Source: Luidia sarsii (lineage: Eukaryota; Echinodermata; Asteroidea; Paxillosida; Luidiidae). Taken from it: a stretch of 64,000 nucleotides of DNA. The stretch is taken from positions 23,905,474-23,969,473 of the forward strand of contig OX465105.1 of the NCBI GenBank assembly GCA_949987565.1. Reading direction: 5' to 3'. The notes below the pieces were generated by a model that saw nothing but the letters and a program-made list of their open reading frames with translations, did no database searches and was not told where the DNA came from. The position numbers and the translations under genes were made by a program. Shown piece by piece: positions 21,370-31,000 of the stretch (positions within the stretch are counted from its first letter, which is position 1; every line of letters begins with the position of its first letter).

Positions 21370-22260
21370 CTCTTTGTACTCTCTTTCTTCTTTTTGAGTT
21401 TTTGCTCCTTTTTATTTCCTTGTTTCCTCATTCATCATCAATAAATCAATGTCATAAAGCATTAATTACATCAAGATATTACGTATGTTGACTATGTCAA
21501 CCTCGCCTGGTTTGTGGAGGTTACCGAAAACAATTTTACACTGAGTGTTTTTTTGTCTCATCATTTGGGAAACAATAACTAGTTCAACTGGGTTTGGCGT
21601 GTATCCCCGAATCCTGCTTGAGTCGTTTAAATAGTAATATCTAAATTGTGTAATTACCATGCATTCCCCGTTTTGGAACAAAAGATAAAAAAAATGCTCA
21701 TGCATGTATTTCTACTTCTGTTTTACACAGAGGACATAATTAAATTTATGTTGCATTACTTATTTTCCAATTCTATACAAAATACATGTATTACCTGTCG
21801 GCAAAATTCGAAATCTAAGTCTTAGTCTGTAAACGAAGTTTTTAACTTCTTGATCCATTAGTTATTTTTTCAACAGCTTCGTTTATATTTTGTCCCACTT
21901 TAGATTGGAAACTAAGTTTAAAAATATATATTTATTATTTATTTATTTTGTGTTTATCATAATTATAAAGGTACACCTCTTTATTATCTTGTGCGTCTTT
22001 GACTGACAACCAATTATACTCCCTGTTGAGGGGGGTCCATGTCTTCCTTCTTGAATTAGAGAAAAATCTTCTTTTTAAAGCATTATTATTCTTGAGGCAT
22101 TATTATTCAAAATATTAAACTTCCTACCCATTTCTTTAAAAGTTACCAGTTGCTTTACAAAAACGACATCAATTATTTAATTTGAAAACAGCCTTTGGCT
22201 TTAAGCACAAGTCTGTTCAATGCACATCGTCAGTTGCAATGACTGGTATTAAAAAAAGGA
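21370..22260. other. AT-rich intergenic, no gene
   Basis: Low-GC sequence with no supported exon or RNA gene. Confidence 0.45.
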
Positions 22261-22560
22261 ACTTGCTTGCAGTCTTATAAACAGGAATTATTTCGTTCAA
22301 AACTACCACCTGCCTCATTGACTAATTATTGTAAACCTGGCTATGGCAGCTCAGGGATCACACAAAGTGGATGCAGCTTTTTCAATTCAAGTCAAACAAA
22401 TCAAGGAAAAACTGAATGCGAAAACTTGAACAAATTGAAAAATTGGCAAAGGAAACTTGAACTTGAGAACTTGAACCAGGACTTGAACCCTTACTTTGTT
22501 TTTTTGAAAGCTCACAGCAAATCAAGTCCTACTATCAATTCAATTGGCAAATTCTTTTAA
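22260..22560 (-). mobile_element. S1 SINE body fragments
   Basis: GGCTATGGCAGCTCAGGGATC, CACACAAAGTGGATGCAGC and AATTGGCAAAGGAAACTTG match the 3' body of family S1, with the head decayed (AACTTGAACCAGGACTTGAA). Confidence 0.5.
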
Positions 22561-22906
22561 GCTTTTTTTGGCAGCCCTATATTGCATATTACAGCCAGAG
22601 ACTGTTTCACTTGCCATCAACTTAATTTCTTCTCTTCACAAACCAATAATTGTAATAAGTTCGTTTTGTTCACTGACTATCTACAACTGAATGAAAACAA
22701 TGTTTTTGTGTGACACAAAGTTCTACTAAGTTATCAATACCATTGGCCAATATTTTTTGTTCAAACTGCCACATCCCAGAGCACAGATAATGCAACTTTA
22801 AAAATCAGAAGACCCCAAATATTTGAGTCAAGTGTTTGGTGGCACATCTCTGTATGAAATCAATACCGGTAGTACATGTTGTTGGAAGCCCTATATTGCA
22901 TATTAC

Positions 22907-23009
22907 AGTCAACAAATCGTAGAACTTCTTTGATTACAGTTGTGGCTGGACAGCCCCTTTTCCTTGCGGCTTGCAGCTTCATGTAGTGCCTCTGAAAGGG
23001 ATGATCTTT
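22907..23009 (-). CDS. Candidate exon, 103 nt, function unknown
   Basis: On the minus strand a good acceptor (TTCTCGTTCCTTGCAG) opens into KDHPFQRHYMKLQAARKRG, then CPATTVIKEVLRFVD, before a possible donor GTAATA. The composition looks genuinely coding. It could be an upstream exon of the Tpt1-like gene, but its phase does not join directly to the 14.98-kb exon, so at least one exon between would be needed. I do not recognise the domain. Confidence 0.35.
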
Positions 23010-23019
23010 CTGCAAGGAA

Positions 23020-23740
23020 CGAGAAATACAAACATGATATTAAAATCTAAATTCTTTCTTGCCCAGAATTATTGCTGGCACTAGGTAGCTTGGTGGGAAA
23101 TTGAGTTTTGCAAAACAGGAACACAAGTTGTGTGCTCTAGTGGACCACATTTATCTTCTTTTCTCCCCTCAATATTGGCTTTGTCTGGCCTTTTCACAAT
23201 TAGTTGGCAACTTCACTAATAGTCTCACAATTCTACAGCCACTGTAGTTTCCTTAGGGCCTACTCTTTACATTCAGTGAATCTATCCAATCGAACATGCT
23301 CATGCTAACATCAAGCATAATAACTATACATGTGCAATAAAGGGGAAAACAGCACACTAATGTGCACATGACTTACATGTACTTTAATGTGCATTATATG
23401 ATCCCCAAGGTGTATGACGGCGAAAGTCAGACTCATTGGAACATATACGCCTCAATCTGAGGGCCTGGCTGTAAGCTATACCAGTCTTACAGTGTCTAGG
23501 GTGACAACTGACGAGTGCCCAGAGGCACGAAAACATGTTCTTGCAACACCATGGGAGCTGCAAAGCGTCCCTAGTCTCAATACCCTTGCGAGCACCGCTC
23601 TGATCTTATGGCCTGCTATATTAACCAATTGTAGCCAATGCATATTGCAAGGTCCTTGCTTTATGGTTAAACCGGCTAAAACCCACTATGGAATATAGCA
23701 AAGAACACGGTAAGTGGTCCTAAAATGTTTCTGGCATTTT
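23020..23740. other. Intergenic, no gene recognised
   Basis: No recognised repeat or coding exon; it adjoins the broken end of the PLE. Confidence 0.35.
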
Positions 23741-23752
23741 TTGTTCCACGGG

Positions 23753-25504
23753 TCACCAGAGAGGCAGCGTCACTGAATGGGAAAACACCATCCTCTTTAC
23801 AAATCTCCACCAAATCCAGGGACGGCATGGAGCCTTACTGAGCATGCGTTCCTCAAGGTCACCCATGAAGAGGCATGCAAAGGAAGGGGCCATGCGCGTG
23901 CCCATGGCAGTGCCATGCACTTGAAGATAGTGCTTGCCAAGAAAGGAGAAATTATTCTTGGCCAGCACTAACCTCATGAGGGTGGTTATGTCGGAGATGG
24001 GTGGAGAAGACTGTTTTCCTTTGGCCAGGGCCGAGGAGCAAGCTTGAATGCCTTCTTCCTGGGGGATGTTAGTGTATAGAGAGGAAACGTCAATAGTACC
24101 AATTATGGCAGTGGCAGGGATTTGATCCTTGACACTTTCCAACTTTCGCAGAAAGTCGGGAGTGTCATGGACGTATGAGGGGATTTGGGGAACCAAGGGT
24201 TTGAGAAAAGAGTCAATGAAAAGAGATATGTGTTCCGTAGGTGAACCATTGCCAGAGATGATGGGTCTACCTGGGTTGTTGGCCGTGTGAATTTTCGGGA
24301 GAAGGTAGAATCTGGCAGTTCTACAATTGATAGGTGATAGAAATCTGTGAGCTTTTTTACTCAAATGATCACGTGATCGCATGTCATCCAAAACTTCCTG
24401 AATTTGCTCTGAAAATTTGCCAGTGGGGTTAGAGTCCAGACATTTAGTGCTGGGGATTGTTGAGTTGGCGATTGGGTTCATCAATATATTTTTGGCGATC
24501 CATGATAACTACGGCTGACCCTTTATCTGCTGGCTTGATAATGATGTCACCGCGGGAACGTAGAGTGTTGAGAGCAAGACGTTCTTCCCTAGGGAGATTG
24601 TCGTGGGGCTTACGGGTAAGATGAGAGGAGTTGGAAACTTGAGAACTGACTGCTTGCACATACGTTTCAAGGGCTGGAACACGGTTCTTGGGGGGGACCC
24701 AGGTGCTTTTTACACGGAAAGGTTCTTCTTTACGGGAGCCAGAATCGAAGAAGAACTCAGTCAGACGAAGTCTGCGGTAATACTCAGTGAGATCTTGACT
24801 GAGCATTACTTAGTCAACTTTGGGGGGAGTTGGACAAAAGTTCAAGCCCTTGGAAAGTAACGTATGCTCTGCATCAGTAAGAGAAGAAGAGGAAAGGTTG
24901 ACAACAGTGTTAGTGGGGGTAAAGGTGTAGACTGGGGACTGCGTCTGAAGCGGTTGTGTCTGCGTTGTTTGGCAACAAGGCCACCAATCTTCTTGTTTCT
25001 CCTGTCGGTGAGAACAGAATTGAGGTTAGAGAGACCTTTCTCAATCTCATCACTGAGATCCTTGTACTGGCTTTCAGAACAGCTGGAGCGTAGTTTTGAG
25101 TCCAGATTAGCAATGTCCTGGTGGACAGCCTGAAGGGTAATTTCACATTGCTCAGAGAGGACCTTGATGAGCTGAATGGAAGCACTATAAAGAATTTGAT
25201 TCCATTTTTTCTGTAGGTTGGGGGAGAGTTTTCCAATTTGGGGGGTGTGAGATATCTGTAAGCCAGTAGGGATCAGGCGAGAGACTGAGAACAAGTTGTA
25301 GTTGTCTTGATGGAAAGTGTACCGAAGAGCCTTTTCTTGCAGTTTCCTAAGGTGAAAGAAACAGGTAGGGTTATTCATGTTAGTAAGAGCAAAAAACAAG
25401 AGACAAACACAGAACGTAGACTTACATACCAACGGACGGACAGACTTACATACACACGTAGACAGGTCAGCAAGGAGGATCACCACGAGGGGATACAGCA
25501 ACAT
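23753..25504 (-). pseudogene. Penelope-like element, N-terminal region and reverse transcriptase, broken
   Basis: Read on the minus strand from 25504. An N-terminal region (LQEKALRYTFHQDNYNLF...LSDEIEKGLSNLNSVLTDRR) is followed by VPALETYVQAV, KPADKGSAVVIMDRQKYI, ARFYLLPKIH..PGRPIISG, IDVSSLYTNIPQEEGI and HGTAMGTRMAPSFACLFMG. These are the ordered RT motifs of Penelope-like retroelements. Frameshifts lie near 24830 and 24470. The RT breaks off right after the WWRF that normally precedes the IDD catalytic turn, so part of the catalytic palm and the GIY-YIG endonuclease are missing. It is inactive. Confidence 0.85.
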
Positions 25505-25719
25505 AAGGAAATGACTAAGGTGATATACAGAAATGTTGCAAACTGCTTACTGACTAAAATTACCAAAAAGTAAATCTAAAATTAATTCAAAAGAAATATT
25601 TCAACCTATTTTCCCTGAGTAAATTACACTGGTTCATGCAGCAGAAAAGGTACTCCTTGAAACAATTAACAGCATTCATGTATGGGAGTGGGACTATTTT
25701 ATTCAAATGAGACTTAAGG

Positions 25720-25980
25720 CTTTGCATGGTTGGTGAATCAATATAGGAAGGTTTCAGTGATACCATGTATAAGGTATCTTAAAGAAGAGGTGTGGTTCTG
25801 AAAAGAACCTGAGTGGTAACTCGACGTTTCGACCAGTATGCTCTGGCCGTCATTCTCCTGACGGCCAGAGCGTACCGGTCGAAATGTCGAGTTACCACTC
25901 AGGTTCTTTTCAGAACCAAACCTCTTCCTTTAAGAGACCTGATACATGGTGTCACCACAAACCTTCCTATATTATTTCAT
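25720..25980. mobile_element. Foldback element, type A
   Basis: AAGGCTTTGCATGG, then GGTTTCAGTGATACCATGTA...GAACCTGAGTGGTAACTCG, the core ACGTTTCGACCAGTATGCTC, and the inverted half ending CATGGTGTCACCACAAACC. Same family as 59105-59400. Confidence 0.85.
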
Positions 25981-26099
25981 TCAACTGAAAAATGCTTATA
26001 ATTCAATATACATGTAGTTGCTTTTGTCATCATACCGTTGAGCTGTTGTCTCGTTCTTCTTAAGCCCTTTCCTTTCTTTTGACATGTTTATCCCTCCCA

Positions 26100-26640
26100 A
26101 ACATGCAAGTCATCTGAATCCGAAGAGTGGTAACGAATGGCACACCATCATTGGAGACAACACCTTCAGCTTCACTGGCATCTGCAAACCGGAAGCGCTG
26201 ATGAAAAACGTGGGACAAACCAAACCAAAATCTTCAATCAAAATACTAAAATACTAGGCCTACCTCTTGACAATGTCCCAGCGACAAAATTAGGGCCACG
26301 AATTGAGGAACATAACTCAAGCTGTCGCCTTTCTTATATCAGTCTACTCGTGCCAAGTAGCCAACCAAAAGTATTTTTCTGTTTTTGTTCTTTTTGTAAT
26401 TTAAAAAAAGATCAGTATGCTAGTCGATTAAAAGAATTAATGGTATTTTTTGCTTGAAAAGCTGTGTAACGGGTAACTACATGTAGCTAGGTCAAATGTT
26501 GTAGCCAACATATAGTAATTTAATACTAGTATTGAATATAATTTAATTAAATATTCAATATTAAAATATTATTAAAACTATACAGGAGAAGAGGTATACA
26601 ATGTTGGGGGTGGTGCATGAAATTTGAACATTGAAAAATT
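26100..26640. other. Intergenic; one short coding-like minus-strand stretch
   Basis: At about 26190-26100 (minus) an acceptor-like GCTTCCGGTTTGCAG precedes DASEAEGVVSNDGVPFVTT, but the frame soon stops and no donor is visible. The rest is AT-rich and unremarkable. Confidence 0.25.
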
Positions 26641-26810
26641 GGCAAAGAAAACTTTGACTGGACCAGGACATGAACCCGAGACCTCTGGAGTCTGGATTAA
26701 CGTACACCTATCCAGCCCTTAGATGGTGGCCTAAGGGCTGGATAGCTTAGATGGAAGAGCACTGGTACATTAATCCAGATGTCTCGGATTCATGTCAGGT
26801 CATGTTTGTT
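26640..26810. mobile_element. Head-to-head S1 SINE pair
   Basis: An inverted head (GGACATGAACCCGAGACCTC ... TATCCAGCCCTTA) meets a direct head (TAAGGGCTGGATAGCTTAGA ... GGATTCATGTCAGGTC) at about 26725. Confidence 0.75.
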
Positions 26811-26829
26811 TGAACTTAAATTTGAAAAT

Positions 26830-27230
26830 GAAAATTGTCCTGGGTACTAGATGTCTCGGTTCTGAAATATTGGGTACGAATTGTCCCGGGTACGAGATGT
26901 CTTGGGCCTCAAATAGTGGGTACGAATTGTTCCGGTTATGAAATGTCTCGGGTCTCAATTTTGGGTACGACTTGTCCTGGGTACGAGATGTCTCTGTTCT
27001 CAAATTTTTGGTACAAATTGTCCCGAATATGACTATGATTAGTAGTACTACTACTACTTAGCAGTATGTAGATGTAGTATTGACTAGTTATAACTATAAG
27101 ATGTCTTGGGCCATCATTTTCACAAACAAAGCCACAAATTTTGGGTACAAATTGTCCCGGGTGCGAGATGTCTTGGGTCTCAAATTTTGTGAACAAGAGC
27201 TTGAAGATAAAAAAGGATGACTTGTCAGGG
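26830..27230. repeat. ~41-bp tandem repeat (TTGTCCCGGGTACGAGATGT)
   Basis: About eight imperfect copies of GGGTACGAATTGTCCCGGG and GAGATGTCTCGGGTCTCAAA alternate, interrupted at 27030-27130. Non-coding. Confidence 0.75.
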
Positions 27231-27600
27231 CAAGTTACTCGGACTAAAGCAAAGGCCAACTCAACTGTTATATTGAAAACCTTTTTTAAAAGCGCTTGGG
27301 ATAGAGAAGTGCCAAGTGGACAAGATTTTATGACCCATCTTATATTATAATATTCTTTTACTAGTTATAGTTATACAATAGCTGACGGCCTGACATTGAT
27401 ATCAAAAATAGGCCTAATGAATGAATAATATTATTTTTTTATTATTGATCTAGCCAAATCCTGGCTAAGTTACCTACGTCGTACCGCATGCTTCAGTCGG
27501 TCGGGTCTTCACTCACTGTCGACATCACAACAAGCGTACCGCTTCACGCTTGGTCTTTTCCACGTTGAACTTCAGAGACGTGGATATCTCGAATGTCTGA

Positions 27601-27780
27601 TTAATACAGATAAAACCTCGTCTTTGGTACAAACCCATCGACGAAAATCATGGCTTGGGGTTGTGGAGGAGGTCCACCTGGATGTCCAAAGGGTTGACTG
27701 CCGCCATTCCACAGTCCGACCGGGATGTTGAATGACTGTTTATTCGAGCGACTGTTTATTTTGAAATTTCCGCGGAACAT
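27601..27780 (-). CDS. Possible divergent first exon (hypothetical protein)
   Basis: A minus-strand frame from ATG 27780 reads MFRGNFKINSRSNKQ, then a Gly/Pro-rich segment with GGPPPQPQAMIFVDG, to a stop at 27601. An upstream in-frame ATG also exists at 27801. Possible donors occur within it (for example CAG/GTGGAC near 27681). Its position 283 bp from the SART3 start, head to head, suits a bidirectional promoter. It could be exon 1 of the Tpt1-like gene. No domain recognised. Confidence 0.35.
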   Translation of the reverse strand: MFRGNFKINSRSNKQSFNIPVGLWNGGSQPFGHPGGPPPQPQAMIFVDGFVPKTRFYLY

Positions 27781-28063
27781 GACGTCATATTGCATATTCA
27801 TTACTCGTTTTAGTTGACGTCACATCTTGCATATTCATCACTCGTTCTACTGACGGTCCTTGTTATGCTACCAACGTGCCGTCATGCACCTGTGATTGTT
27901 TACAAACGTTGCGCCCTCTAGTGGCGAGACTGACAAATCCCAGCCTGCGGAGCAAAGTACAGGAATCGCTGATGGACAGGAGTGGCTAATCTCCGACGAG
28001 ACAACGGCGGCTCCTTCGTTCGTTGCACGGAGCGATCACTGTATTCGGTGTCCGACTTTCAAA
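27781..28063. promoter_or_regulatory. Putative SART3 promoter with two CRE palindromes
   Basis: Two perfect TGACGTCA sites (27780-27787 and 27815-27822) are part of a direct duplication of GACGTCA...TTGCATATTCAT.ACTCGTT (about 36-39 bp). This lies upstream of the SART3 ATG at 28064. No TATA box is evident. TGACGTCA is the CREB/ATF consensus; actual promoter use is inference. Confidence 0.5.
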
Positions 28064-31000
28064 ATGGCGGACTCCATGGACCAGCACGTTTCCTCTACGT
28101 CCGTGCCCGACGAAGAAATGGCCGAAGATCCGGCCGAGGAGGGCGACGATGACGGGGAGGAGATGGAGGACGACTCGGAATCCAGCGACGACGAGTTGGA
28201 GGATTCTGCGATCGATGAACTCGAGGCAAAGGTGATGCTATTTATTGGTGATCCACATGTCGACCAGACTGCCTCAGCCGTGGTAACCGTAAACACGGCC
28301 CAGATCTCGGGGACCTACAACTTACAAGTACAATGATACAACTTACAACTACTTAGTTTTGTGAAGTACTCAAGTAGGCCCGTAAACAGGGCCCAGATCT
28401 TCGGTTCTCGAGGGGACCGAGGGGGAAATAGTGTAGTTTAATACCTACACCGTAAAACTAAAACTAAAAAGGGACTTTGAAAACTAGTAAAGGGTTGGAA
28501 GTCCACACTTTTGACAAGTACAATAATATTGTAGCTTCTAATTTCTATTTATTTGCACAACCATTGGCAATGGCATTGTCACTTGTCACTTGCCGATATC
28601 AAATTGGACTTACATTGTTACAATTTACAACATAAGTTATAGTTGTCCCCCAAATCCTGATTTTGTGATGCTTACAAATTTATGTGTGATGTGTGTGTAG
28701 GACTAGGAATAATGAATTTCATGTTGAGAACATAGCCATTATGAATATGATTATCCGTTTGACTTCATTGTGTCATACAGAGCCCACCACTCACTGGCAC
28801 CAGTGCCTTCAAATTAACAATAAAAATGGTCATCTTATCCTTGCCACTAATCATTGTTATTTATTCGGCCATAAAACGAACAAATACTTGTATTTATATA
28901 AACAACAAGTTCAACAACTCTGTATGAAGCCAATCGACCCAATCCAAGATGGCCAGGACTGACAAAAGTACAACAAAAACTCTTTGACTGGAATCTTGAA
29001 AGCCTGTCAGTGTCAGTGTCACTCCAAACTGGAAAAGGTTGTCAATCCAATCAGAAGCATGCAACCACAAGCATTTAATTGATAGCCAGAAGCATTTCTC
29101 GCTGTTTATTGTTTGCAGGTCACAGCAAGCCCCTATGAATACAGCCAGCATGTGGAGCTGATCAAACTGCTTCGGAGAGTTGGTGAGCTGGACAGACTGC
29201 GTCAGGCCAACCAGCGGATGAGTGATCTGTTCCCTCTCACGGCGGGTTTGTACTACACCTCTTCCTCCTCCTCCTCCTCCTCCTCCTCCTCCTCCTCCTC
29301 CTCCTCCTCCTCCTCCTCCTCCTCCTCCTCCTCCTCCTCCTCCTCCTCCTCCTCCTCCTCCTCCTCCTCCTCCTCCTCCTCCTCCTCCTCCTCCTCCTCC
29401 TCCTCCTCCTCCTCCTCCTCCTCCTCCTCCTCCTCCTCCTCCTCCTCCTCCTCCTCCTCCTCCTCCTCCTCCTCCTCCTCCTCCTCCTCCTCCTCCTCCT
29501 CCTTCTCCTCCTCCTCCTCCTCCTCCTTCTCCTTGTCCCCTCTCTCTTCTCCTCTTCCTCCTCCTATTCCTTCTCCTCCTTCTTCTCCTCCGCCTTGTCC
29601 CCTCTCTCTTCTCATCTTCCTCCTCCTCTTCCTCCTCACCTCCTCCTCCTTGTCCCCTCTATCTTCTCCTCTTCCTCCTCCTTCTCCTCCTCCTCCTTCT
29701 CCTCCTCCTTGTCCCCTCTCTCTCTTCTCTTCTTCCTCCTCCTCCTCCTCCTCCTTCTCCTCCTCCTCCTCCTCCTTGTCCCCTCCCTATTCTTCTCCTT
29801 CTCCTTGTCCCCTCCCTCTTCTCCTCTTCCTCCTCCTTCTTATCCCCTCCTCCTGTTCCTCCTCTCCCTCCCCCTCCTCCTTATCTTCCTCCTCTTCCTC
29901 CTCCTCCTCCTCCTCCCCTCCTCCTGCTCCTCTTCCTTTTCTTCCTCCTTCCCTTCTTCCTTCTCCCCGTCTCCTCCTTCTCCTCTTCCTCCTCCTCCTC
30001 CTCCTTATCCTTCTCCCCTCCTCCTCCTCTCCCTCCTCCCCTTCCTCCTCTCCCTCCTCCCCCTCCTCCTCATCTTCCTCATCTCCCTCCTACTCCCCTC
30101 CTCCTTCTCTTTCTCCCCTCCTCCTGCTCCTCTTCCTCCTCCTTCCCTTCCTCTTCCCCTCCTCCTCCCCCCTCCTCCTTCTTCTCTTCTTCCTCCTCTT
30201 CCTCCTCCTCCTCCTCCTTATCCTTGTCCCCTCCTGCTCCTCCTCTTCCTCCTTCTCTTCCTCTTCTTCCTCCTCCTCCCCTCCTCTTCCTGCTTCTCCT
30301 CCATGGCACATTTTTTTTCCCCAGATGTAAAAGCTGGGCAACAGTTAACAAATCTTTGAATGTTATCTTACAACTCTAAGTCTGAATGCTGGTGCCTGTA
30401 AAGTGCGCTTCATTTTGCCTTCATTTCCTCAGATCTCTGGCTGGAATGGATCAAAGACGAGACCGCCCTGATCGGATCGCCGGAGGACAGGCAAAAGGTC
30501 ACAGCACTTTTTGAGAGAGCGGTCAGGGACTACGTGTGTGAGTATTGGCATTTGACCACTGGTCACCTTTGAGAAAGGTCGTGCTAGGATCGAAACGTCA
30601 GGCCCGCTAAATTTTGAGAATTGCGTTTTGGTAATTTTCGTCAGTAAGCAGTTTGCAACATTTTCGTATGTCACTAGTGGAATTCTTGGTACATGTAGAT
30701 TGCTTACCGGTAATTCATTCATTGAACAGTACCCACAGTTTTATCGGAGGCAGTCTGGTTTTTGTTTTCTTTGTGGGGACTGACCAGCTGCGGATGTGTG
30801 GCTGGAGTATTGCCAGTTCTGCATCGGGGGCACAGGGACGGCAGAGGGCGTGGAGAAGGCACGGGAGGTCTTTGAGAGAGCCATTGCGGCCGTGGGCCTG
30901 CACGTAACCCGTGGCAACGACATCTGGGAGGTGTATAGAGAGTTTGAGACGGCTCTGCTCAGCACGATGCAGGTATGCAGGCTAAGTTACCATATTAATT

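Noticed and set aside
27896..28063. Upstream in-frame ATG as SART3 start
   Set aside because: It would add 56 unconserved residues; ATG 28064 has a better context and a family-like N-terminus. Not excluded.
29113..30379. Long open frames (Ser, Pro, Glu homopolymers) across 29.1-30.4 kb
   Set aside because: Created by (TCC)n in SART3 intron 2; only the first ~42 codons (exon 2) are real.
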